From positions 1 to 15,181 of the forward strand of contig JAUCNG010011123.1 of assembly GCA_032353305.1 (NCBI GenBank): a stretch of DNA of 15,181 nucleotides. The letters run 5' to 3'. The position numbers and the translations under genes were made by a program. Source of the DNA: Cephalothrix spiralis. Its lineage: Eukaryota > Nemertea > Palaeonemertea > Archinemertea > Cephalotrichidae. The notes beneath the pieces were generated by a model, which was not told the DNA's origin, did not search any database, and was given only the letters and a program-made list of their open reading frames with translations. Positions 7,912 to 14,985 of the stretch are shown here, in pieces (within the stretch, counting starts at the first letter, position 1; every line of letters begins with the position of its first letter).

Positions 7912-8406
7912 GTGAGTAGGGTTAATAGTTTCTATTAAGTCTTAATTATAAATAGAATTATTAAGTCCTAGATTGAATATTTAAGTTTATCTGTAAAAAT
8001 GTTGTTTTTTAATCTGAAAATGATACCATTTTTCTTTTGTCTTGGTTATTTAACATGATGCAACACAAACTGAACATGTTTAATTAAAAAGGTTGCACAT
8101 AGGATGGCTCTTGAAGTTATCGAAACTCCAAAAGGCTATCATATCATTATATGTTGCAAAGGAAAGTAATAGAATTCACCATAATTTTTCTTAGTACCTT
8201 GCTTTGTTTTAACGAAGTATTTTCAATATTTATTCAGTCAAATTAAATTATAAATAAACTCCTAGATAGTTTTTGTAATTTTTTTTTATAGAAATTTCAG
8301 TGAAATTTAATAAAGTTTTCGTGTGCACCCCGATTTTGAAGAATAAGCAGAACGAAACACTTTCTATTTTTTAAATATTAACTCAAAATATTGTCCTATT
8401 TTTTAG

Positions 8407-8897
8407 TTGTACGATACAGTAGTGGCTCAGGTGGCTCTCAAGTCGCAGCACCAGAGCGCGTACTGATGATTGTCAAACCCGATGGAGTCCAGCGAGGATT
8501 AGTGTCGAAGATAATGAGCCGAATCGAACAGCGTGGTTTTAAACTTATTGCCATAAAACTTATGAAAGCCAGCGAATCATTGCTTAAAACACATTACAGC
8601 CATATTGCCAGTAAGCCCTTCTTCCCGGAAATTGTCGAATATATGACTTCCGGTCCCGTTGTCCCTATGATTTGGGAGGGTAATAATATTGTACATTGCT
8701 GCCGCCTATCGACGGGCGCTACTAATCCAGCTGATGCTGTGCCCGGTACAATAAGGGGCGATTTCGGGATCTGCGTTACAAAAAATGTAGTCCATTGTAG
8801 CGATAGTGCTGAAAATGCTAATAAAGAAGCCAAAATTTGGTTCAAACCTGAAGAATTGGTTCAATGGAATTTAGAGGGTGAAAAATGGGTATATTAG
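8407..8897 (+). CDS. Nucleoside diphosphate kinase (NDPK/NME group I) domain, single exon lacking its own ATG
   Basis: Transfers the gamma-phosphate from an NTP to an NDP through a phospho-histidine. The domain is complete. Numbered from the in-frame TTG at 8391, K29 (KPDGVQRG), Y69, R105, T111, R122 (GTIRGD), N132 and catalytic H135 (NVVHCSDS; codon 8793-8795) all fall at a constant +17 offset from the human NME1 active-site residues K12, Y52, R88, T94, R105, N115 and H118. The C-terminus WVY* is the usual family end. There is no ATG before the domain (the first in-frame Met is inside strand 1), but a strong acceptor (tattttttag, AG 8405-8406) opens the exon in phase 1, giving xVRYSSGSGGSQVAAPER before the fold. 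The start must therefore come from an upstream exon. The segment RYSSGSGGS resembles either a mitochondrial-leader junction or a flexible linker. AATAAA signals follow at 9023 and 9040. The lack of introns in the domain suggests a retrocopy. Confidence 0.93.
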
Positions 8898-9022
8898 AGT
8901 GCAATTATAAAGTCGAGGATAAAATGATAGTCCACGTTGAAAAGTTTTATTGCACGTGTAGCAACATTTGTAGATCTGAGAACGTTAAGTTCAAATTGAT
9001 TCGAATTTATGAATAATTATTT

Positions 9023-9045
9023 AATAAAAAAAAAATCATAATAAA
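9023..9045 (+). promoter_or_regulatory. Poly(A) signal region of the NDPK exon, with A-run
   Basis: AATAAA at 9023-9028 runs into a stretch of ten A, and a second AATAAA lies at 9040-9045, about 125-150 nt after the NDPK stop codon. They are on the correct strand to end an NDPK transcript inside the NDUFS4 intron. The A-run could alternatively be the remnant of a retrocopy poly(A) tail. No convincing flanking target duplication was found. Confidence 0.55.
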
Positions 9046-9620
9046 CAAGCATAAATTCATATTTCTCAATTTTTTTATTTCAACTTGACTTTCATTTTAT
9101 CCTATATATTAATCCTATAGATCTTTTAGGTGTGCTATAAGTATGTTATTATTTATTTCATATGTAATTATGTTTGCTACTAAAATATGTTAGTGGATAC
9201 AATATATTCTGTGGTTTTCCATTCATATCAGATAGAAATATGCGTTAGTAAGTTTTTCCCTATTTATACATTAACTTAACTCCTAAAGTTTTAGAGAAAT
9301 ACGCTTATCCTCTGTAAAAAAATTTTTTTCATCGAATGTCCTGTTAGAAGCCACCTTTATCTTGCCACCTTCAGAAATTACTCATTTTCATTTCTTTAGA
9401 TCAGAAGCGTAATAACCTTCTGTTTAGGCATTCCTTTGAAAATTACATTAAAAAAATTGCATTTATAAATTAAATACTCTGTTAAATTTTCCGTGCAAGT
9501 TGAAATCGAATACATAATGCATATGAATCTCTCCGTTTTCGTATGAAATTCATATTTCCATGACATAAAACTCTTATTCTCTTGATATGTTCCACGCTCA
9601 AATGCTGTATGTCTGTAGGG
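9046..9620. other. No gene recognised downstream of the NDPK exon
   Basis: AT-rich sequence. The only long open frame (minus strand, 9396-9752) starts with TTG and has no recognisable motif. Confidence 0.45.
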
Positions 9621-10485
9621 AGGGGTGTTATATTGAAAATTTTCTAAAATGTCAGGTTTATACTTCATTTTCGGAAAATATACATTGTTCTGAATAACTT
9701 CGAGACAGAGAAATAATAATTTTGTCGCCAAAAACCCCTCTAGACCTGGCAACCGAAGATGGCAGCACCAACATAATACAATAGTCTATAATCATACACC
9801 TATGTGCGCCATTCAATTCCCTGACGTCGAAAACCCCTATTTAGCCTACATCAAAATTTCATTACCATATTAGAAGTCTCAAAATACCATTTTTAAGCGG
9901 CGTCTCAAAAATGACGTTTTTTATAAGTTAGGCCTTTTCTGATTGAGATAGATTAAAAATATTAATATCTTTAAATTCCTTGTTTGAGAAAACCATGGGG
10001 TAGGTCAAGGTCTCATGTTCCTAACCCTATTATCTTCCGAGTTATTAGCGATCAAAAACTGCAAATATTGTATAATTTTGTAAAATTTACAAATTTACAA
10101 ATTTGCAGTAACTTGGAAGATAATAGGGTTAGGAACATAAAACCTTGACTCATCGTTTTCTCACCCAAGGAATTCAAAAATACCAATATTTTTTTCTATC
10201 TCAATCTGAAAACGGCTATTTTTGAGACGCCGCTAAAAATGGTACCCGCTTTACCTAATTTTGAACTTCTATTTGGGCTATGGTAATGAAATGGTTGGTG
10301 TAAATAGGGGTTTTCGACATCAGGGAATCGAATGGAGCATATAGTTTTAAGATTAGGCTATTGCAAATATGAGAACTGGCACTTTGGTGTGATGTTGGTG
10401 CTGCCATCTCCAGGCGCCACGTTACTTAAAACAACGTATATTTTTTCGAAAATGAAGTACAACTTGACACTTTTTAACACCCCCT
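9621..10485. mobile_element. Large foldback element of about 865 bp
   Basis: An imperfect inverted repeat over most of its length. Outer blocks are AAAATGAAGTA (minus strand near 9668; plus strand near 10449), then ATGTTGGTGCTGCCATC (10392-10408 against 9758-9774), AAATAGGGGTTTTCGAC (about 10300 against 9828), GAGACGCCGCT (about 10222 against 9898), and CTAACCCTATTATCTTCC beside the centre (10022-10039 against its complement near 10114-10131). The left arm carries about 45 nt absent from the right arm. The 118-aa minus-strand ORF at 9396-9752 partly lies in the left arm, has no ATG at its start and is not taken as a gene. Confidence 0.75.
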
Positions 10486-11165
10486 AGTATGAGCTATGAG
10501 TATAACTATTGTGCTGTTATAAGTATTTCGTTTTCGAAATTTTGCGAGGACATTCACATGAAAATTCACTCAGCAATAGCTAAATGATTTTTTTTTTAGT
10601 TTTCCACAAATTCGGAAAATCTTTTAATTGTTAATGTGCTGATGAAAACAATTACTAGCATACCGAAAATTGTTAAGCGTTTATATTTATAGACTGTTGT
10701 CTAAATTTGTTTCTTTCTTTCTTGGTGCTCCATTATTAATATATAATTTTGTATGTTTAAAGAGTCTCATATTGAATTCCAAAGCGACTAGCTGATTTTC
10801 AGTGCCATATTATTGTAGATATAGTGACAATTATTAGACGGTATATATTTTTCCAAATTGAATTTTGAATACATATCTTTTGAAAGGCCTATTCATATTG
10901 AGATTTGATCTCTGCTTTATATATTTCAAATTGTTTTGTCTCAGAGGCTAAATAGTAAATATGCTATTCTCAGTAGTTCTGTCTTTTGATTTCAAATTCC
11001 TTTAAAAAGGGTGTTTTAATAATAAAAATTTTTCGCACATATTAATGTAATCATTTACACCATCATATATCAATGTTCACGTGTATGACTTGTTGTTTTT
11101 AGTATCCGCTGCAGCAATTTGTCAACAGTTTTATGTTCAGAATACAACCAAATACTGTATGAGCC
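10486..11165. other. No gene recognised
   Basis: AT-rich intron sequence. The only point of note is the open, ATG-less frame from 11081. Confidence 0.45.
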
Positions 11166-11342
11166 ATGGACTCAAAATACAAAAAAATAAGATTTTGCGA
11201 TCACTTGGCACAGCGGGCAGACCCGATCTATTACTGTTCTTTCTCTCCAACTTTATACGTGGCTGGCTCCACCACTGGAACCAAAGTATGTCATGCAAGC
11301 AAGCTTCTAAAAATGATTGATTTGTCTTGTTCTGGAATGTAA
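11166..11342 (+). CDS. 58-aa ORF with strong start context, unrecognised
   Basis: ATG in near-ideal context (gagccATGG), then 58 codons ending in TAA. The peptide contains RADPIYYCSFSPTL and, twelve residues later, STTGTKV. A possible donor (CCAAA|gtatgt, 11286) lies inside it and AATAAA follows at 11542. The segment looks less AT-rich than its surroundings. A second frame is also open here (11081-11320, no ATG), with a possible acceptor tgtttttag ending at 11091. The Y-Y-C...G-T-K-V pattern recalls the end of an immunoglobulin V domain, but that rests on a few residues only and I do not assign it. It may be an exon fragment, a gene relic or chance. Confidence 0.2.
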   Translation: MDSKYKKIRFCDHLAQRADPIYYCSFSPTLYVAGSTTGTKVCHASKLLKMIDLSCSGM

Positions 11343-12293
11343 TTCTAAATCGTAACGCATCGAATAACGTTCATAAATGCTCCAGGGAAAGAAAAAAGGC
11401 CCATTTTCTTTCGATTGATTGATTATTGACAAATCTATATGAGAAACAGAATAGTAATTTGGTGTGTTGATGAACATAATTCTGTGAACAGTTATAACTA
11501 TAATATAGCTTAATTTAGTCGTGTGTGAATCTGTTATACGTAATAAAGAAAATGCATTGAATTTAGTATTTGTTATTTATGATTTTCTTTTCATCAGCCA
11601 AATCGGTTTGTCGAGCGCGCATGTCGAAACAAAAGCGGAAATAAATCGGAGATAAATAATATACCACGTGTTTCCGAGCTTCATACTAAATATCTTTGAT
11701 TTATGCGCGGGGAGTTAATGAACTACATGATTAACGCAATATTGAAGCTATCACAAACAGATATCATAGCATAAAGTGGTTATGGATTCTAGGATTCATT
11801 TGAATTTGACAGGATTAAATATTTTATCGGATTCTGACCATATCCGCCCCTCGACAAAATTTCATCGTATACCAAAATTATTAAACACCAGTTATATCAC
11901 GCAAGGGTGCTTTGCTATATTGAATTTCTCTAATGAACAATAGAAAAAAATAGATCGGATTGGCCTAGGGTCTTGAAATTCTATTAGTAGATGGATAATA
12001 TTGTTCTAAACCTTTTATTATAATATATTGCTGCACAAAATGTTGATACACTGTAGTTTGGCCGCAAATTGAATTTTTTATCATTATAAATCGACGCCCC
12101 ATGTTTAATGTTAATCAGGGGAATTCCCAGCTTGTATAAGTGAAAACTTTTGAATGTTCCTGTGGAACTTCTAGTTTATAATATTCTGCTTATGGTCATC
12201 TGATGCAATTTGTTTTTAGAATGTTATAATATTACTGTATGAGTAGTTGGTTAGTTCGATATTTGTCGTATTCTTAACGAGTAAGTCTAGTAT
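11343..12293. other. No gene recognised
   Basis: AT-rich intron sequence with AATAAA at 11542-11547. No repeats or conserved coding segments were seen. Confidence 0.45.
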
Positions 12294-12337
12294 AATTTCG
12301 AGTAATCGAAACGAACCAATCAACTTCCCATACAGTT
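12294..12337 (+). repeat. Family D 5' segment (AATTTCGAGTAAT...)
   Basis: AATTTCGAGTAAT, CGAAACGAACC, CAACTTCCCATACAGTTA matches 12938-12985 (AATTTCGAGTAAT, GATCGAAC, CAACTTCCCCGTACAGT). Here the rest of the unit is replaced by family C sequence. Confidence 0.65.
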
Positions 12338-12372
12338 ATATTTATTATTACAATGTATCATAAACTAAGCAT
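12338..12372 (+). repeat. Dispersed repeat family C, copy 2
   Basis: Second copy of the 35-nt sequence at 3382-3416. Here it directly follows a family D 5' segment (12294-12337). Confidence 0.75.
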
Positions 12373-12392
12373 AACTAATATCGGACGATTGG

Positions 12393-12450
12393 GCCGCAGT
12401 CATTTGGTCCCAATGGACATTTGGGCCCCTAGGACATTTTGGGCCCAACA
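12393..12450. repeat. Short minisatellite, three ~17-18 bp units
   Basis: Units CAGTCATTTGGTCCCAAT, GGACATTTGGGCCCCTA and GGACATTTTGGGCCCAAC. A small local tandem duplication, non-coding. Confidence 0.7.
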
Positions 12451-12469
12451 AATGATGAGGTTATACAAT

Positions 12470-12532
12470 ACAGCGTGTCTAAATATTATGGAAAACAGCC
12501 AGATGACGTCATTTTGTGACTTAATTATGAAT
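12470..12532 (+). repeat. Dispersed repeat family B, copy 2
   Basis: ACAGCGTGTCTAAATATTAT followed by GGAAAACAGCCAGATGACGTC and TTGTGACTTAATTATGAAT; same order of blocks as 4641-4710. Both copies carry TGACGTCA. Confidence 0.8.
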
Positions 12533-12641
12533 ATTTTAATATTTGCAACAAATACGCATTCGAGAGCATGTCTTATCTCCCCAGCTTAAATCTAGAGAAT
12601 GCTATTTTCAATCACTCTAAAATTAATCTTGAATATTTTCA

Positions 12642-12937
12642 GTACATTTAAATTTTTAATTTAAAAAATTGTGAATAGTAAATAATCGTTGGAGGTGTTC
12701 TCCTTCTATGATCTTCTATTTCTCCGAGGCTTTCCTCTTCTAAAAAAGTCGGAAATCAAAAAGGGTCTTGGAAATCGGGAATTTTGAATGACCTTATAAA
12801 AAGTCAGAGATTTGCTGATGGGCTTCCGGCGGCGGTTTCAATGCAAATTTCATATTTTTGATAAAAAATTTGCAACCGTTTAATTGAATTCTTTAATTAC
12901 TGTACTGGTAGTCGTGAAATCGAATGAATTACAAGAC
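12642..12937. other. No gene recognised
   Basis: AT-rich spacer between family B and family D repeats. Confidence 0.45.
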
Positions 12938-13045
12938 AATTTCGAGTAATTCAGATCGAACTTCACAACTTCCCCGTACAGTATTATATGGTTATTGCAC
13001 GAGTTTCAAGTGGGATAAAAATGAGTTATTCCACGAGGGGCTTAG
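12938..13045 (+). repeat. Family D unit with 5' segment and ACGAGG tip
   Basis: Combines the AATTTCGAGTAAT segment with a core (12991-13045) that aligns without gaps to 13591-13645 at about 40 of 55 positions: GTTATTGCAC...AGTGGGATAAAA...AGTTATTCCACGAGGGGCTTAG. The 71-aa ORF here (12924-13139) is a reading of the repeat. After the core, CCACGAGGGGCTTAGTGGAA forms a hairpin (CCAC/GTGG). Confidence 0.65.
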
Positions 13046-13090
13046 TGGAATTTTTGGATTTAAAAACCCAAAAATAGCTAACCGTGGTAT

Positions 13091-13128
13091 AATATACAGT
13101 TATTGTACAATTTTTAAATGCAATATGT
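13091..13128 (+). repeat. Family D partial copy, interrupted by a palindrome
   Basis: AATATACAGTTATTGTACAA followed by TTTTTAAATGCAATA. It matches 13583-13620 at most positions and then breaks into the 78-bp palindrome at 13126. Confidence 0.7.
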
Positions 13129-13203
13129 TACACGATTAAGGAACATTGGACTATATAGTCCAATGTTGGACTATATAGTCCAATGTTCCTTAATCGTGTA
13201 ACA
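13126..13203. repeat. 78-bp near-perfect palindrome
   Basis: The halves 13126-13164 and 13165-13203 are reverse complements at 38 of 39 positions with no spacer. Inside, the 18-bp palindrome TTGGACTATATAGTCCAA occurs twice in tandem (13147-13164 region and 13166-13183). It could form a cruciform in DNA or a long hairpin in RNA. Confidence 0.9.
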
Positions 13204-13255
13204 GCCTCAGGTGTACTTTCTGCAGCTAATATATAAACTGCGCATTTTCGATCAT

Positions 13256-13327
13256 ATTGTACGTTGGCAATCTGCCAGTGTACAATGAATATTCATATTG
13301 TCCACTGGCAAAGTGCCACTGTACAAT
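13256..13327. repeat. Hairpin with ~33-bp imperfect arms
   Basis: ATTGTACGTTGGCAATCTGC followed by CAGTGTACAATGAAT pairs with ATTCATATTGTCCACTGGCA followed by AAGTGCCACTGTACAAT. There is almost no loop. It lies 52 bp after the 78-bp palindrome. Confidence 0.8.
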
Positions 13328-13332
13328 AATAT

Positions 13333-13442
13333 ACAGATATTCTTGAATCTTGACGGCATAACAAGTAGTTATTTTCACGAGGCGCGCATGCGCAGAGTGA
13401 AAATAACTGCTTGTAATGCCCTCAAGATTCAAGAATATCTGT
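13333..13442. repeat. 46-bp-arm hairpin with ACGAGGCGCGCATGCGC tip
   Basis: Arms 13333-13378 (ACAGATATTCTTGAATCTTG...) and 13397-13442 are reverse complements at 43 of 46 positions. The 18-nt loop (13379-13396) contains the palindrome GCGCATGCGC. The open frames on both strands (13226-13432 and 13298-13609) are readings of the arms. Confidence 0.85.
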
Positions 13443-13582
13443 CTTATCGAGAGAAATTCACAGATGCTTTATCCTACTTTTTGTTAATAAAATCTTCACA
13501 TTTCGCCGATAATAATATTTATTGTACAGCATGTGACAGGGTTTTAACCAATGACAATGCTTTATCTAAGACCATGGTTAAT

Positions 13583-13664
13583 AATATACAGTTATTGGAC
13601 AATTTTTGAGTGCAATACAATGCAGTTATTTTACGAGGCGCTCAGCGCCGAGGAAAAATAACTG
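13583..13664 (+). repeat. Family D unit ending in a double hairpin
   Basis: The core GTTATTGGAC...AGTTATTTTACGAGGCGCTCAG (13591-13645) aligns with 12991-13045. Its end forms a hairpin: CAGTTATTTT (13623-13632) with AAAATAACTG (13655-13664), and inside it GGCGCT (13637-13642) with AGCGCC (13644-13649). Confidence 0.75.
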
Positions 13665-13798
13665 ATTGTATCGCACGAAGAAATGTACAATAACTGATCA
13701 TAACTGTTTCAAAAAATGATATCCGAGTTTATAGCTCTTTCCTACTTTTCTGTACAATAAATGTTAATATTTGATCGTATTTTTTTAATAATAACGAT

Positions 13799-13956
13799 TA
13801 ATCTTTGTTAACGAACGATTTTTTAGACATTAAAATCTTGATCAAAATCTGTTTCCTATTATTTGGAATTTTATTAAAACGGTCTAATACACATATTAGT
13901 TTGAAAGGTTTAATGCATTTCAACAAAGATTAAACTATCAAAAATCGTTCGTTAAC
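13799..13956. repeat. Foldback with two competing arm pairs
   Basis: GTTAACGAACGATTTTT (13807-13823) is a perfect 17-bp reverse complement of 13940-13956. The overlapping TAATCTTTGTT (13799-13809) pairs with AACAAAGATTA (13922-13932). Confidence 0.7.
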
Positions 13957-14271
13957 TATACGATCGATCGTTAACCTTTATTCAACCCCGCCCTCGATTG
14001 AACCAGGTTTTCTTTAAAGGTATTGGAATTAAAAAACCAAAGAAAAGTAACTGCCACGATGAATTATAATATCTTTTTTCCAAACGAAAAAACGATTAAG
14101 CTCTAAGGTTCCAGTACAAAACGATGTTTTTACTGACATCATTAAACCTATATAATATAGATCAAAGATTATCAAAGCTTATAACTTTTAGAAAATCCAA
14201 ATTCGATTACATTAATTGCTAATAACGTAGCTTAATTTGTCATAAATGTCATATCGACTCTTTTTTTGTAG
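13957..14271. other. 3' end of the NDUFS4 intron
   Basis: AT-rich, leading to the pyrimidine tract and AG at 14270-14271. Contains no further feature I can support. Confidence 0.5.
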
Positions 14272-14375
14272 GTTGGGCTTACCATATTGAAGAAAGGAAA
14301 ATGCCAAAGTTCAAAAGCAAGTCATACGGCGCTAATTACTCATGGGACAAGCGTACCAGATTAACAACAAAGTAG
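14272..14375 (+). CDS. NDUFS4: NDUFS4 last coding exon
   Basis: C-terminal exon of the complex I subunit NDUFS4. After completing the split Gly codon it encodes [20 protein letters not shown] and then [13 protein letters not shown] and a TAG stop. This is the conserved basic C-terminus of the family (W-[SA]-Y-x-I-E-E-R-K...SYGANxSWxKRTRxxTK). The acceptor is a seven-T tract followed by gtag (AG 14270-14271). Joining to the donor at 4611/4612 restores [13 protein letters not shown] without a gap, so no further coding exon is needed between them for the normal protein. The family's basic SYGAN...KRT tail is intact. No AATAAA follows within about 250 nt. Variant signals GATAAA (14421) and TATAAA (14457) are possible poly(A) signals, but this is uncertain. 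Confidence 0.95.
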
Positions 14376-14789
14376 ACAAATTTGGTATTTATTGTTAAAT
14401 TGTATGTTAAAATATCTTGTGATAAAGCTGGTATATCAGGACTGTGCGTGAAATATTATAAAATATTAGAAAATCTATAAATATAAATGTCCTCTTATAT
14501 TTTATCTGGGTATTATAACAATTCACGAACCGACAAACTATTAACTTAGAACTGATCATATTTTTCAATTTGGGGAAACTGTTAGAAATCATCCCCCTAA
14601 GTGAACTCCAAAACTTATGATGATTTTAAAAATTAGAAACTTAATATTTTTGGTAGCCCAAGTAAAGCCACATTTCTGAAAATATAATGGTTTTGGTCAT
14701 TTCTGCATCCAAAAATACAGAAAAATGGCAATTGGTATGATTTTTAGATGGGTTTTCCCGAGGGGTCGGACACAAAAAAAATCCCTGTT
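14376..14789 (+). other. Probable NDUFS4 3' UTR and downstream sequence
   Basis: Follows the TAG stop. No AATAAA; variants GATAAA (14421-14426) and TATAAA (14457-14462) are the best candidates, and the latter is followed by a T-rich stretch. The 61-aa minus-strand ORF is not convincing. Confidence 0.4.
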
Positions 14790-14985
14790 CACTCTAAAAA
14801 AGTCCCAAAAAAATCCCTAAGTCCCAAAAAAGTCTCAAAAAATTCCCTAAATCCCAAAAAAGTCTCAAAAAAATCCCTAAATCCCCAAAAAGTCCCAAAA
14901 AAAATCACTAAATCCCAAAAAAGTCCCAAAAAAATCCCTAAATCTTTAAAAAAAATCCCCAAGTCCCTCAAAATATCCCAAAATT
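14790..14985 (+). repeat. A/C-only low-complexity tandem tract
   Basis: Degenerate repeats of GTCCCAAAAAA and ATCCCTAA words with a period of about 15-30 nt, giving almost G-free sequence on the + strand. Both strands stay open (Ser/Lys/Pro-rich on +, Phe/Leu/Gly-rich on -), which is an artefact of composition, not a gene. It lies about 400 nt after the NDUFS4 stop. Confidence 0.85.

Larger units (their letters stand above)
4612..14271 (+). other. NDUFS4: 9.66-kb phase-1 intron of NDUFS4, host of nested sequences
   Basis: Bounded by gtaagt and tttgtag, this intron splits a glycine codon after its first base. It contains an intact NDPK coding exon, a 60-nt exon-like segment, a tRNA-like sequence, one element with terminal inverted repeats and target duplication, one large foldback element, one tandem array and a cluster of palindromes. 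All conserved coding sequence in it is on the same strand as NDUFS4, so nested exons could be used as alternative ends of the same pre-mRNA or could have their own promoter. The sequence alone does not decide which. Confidence 0.9.

Noticed and set aside
8104-8168. ATG (MALEVIETPKG...) as a first exon for NDPK
   Set aside because: Good start context, but the only in-phase donor (tat|gttgca) is weak and the frame stops soon after.
8594-8845. 83-aa minus-strand ORF
   Set aside because: Exactly antisense to the NDPK coding exon; a shadow frame.
9396-9752. 118-aa minus-strand ORF
   Set aside because: Starts with TTG, has no recognisable domain, and its upstream part lies in the arm of a foldback element.
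11166-11342. Immunoglobulin V-domain end (YYC...GTKV)
   Set aside because: Rests on a few residues, without the preceding beta strands, tryptophan or first cysteine.
12924-13139. 71-aa ORF
   Set aside because: Made of family D repeats and ending in the palindrome; no independent evidence of coding.
13298-13609. 103-aa ORF in the palindrome cluster (and 13226-13432 on the other strand)
   Set aside because: Reads through hairpin arms on both strands with no ATG at the start; the shared peptide words reflect repeated DNA.
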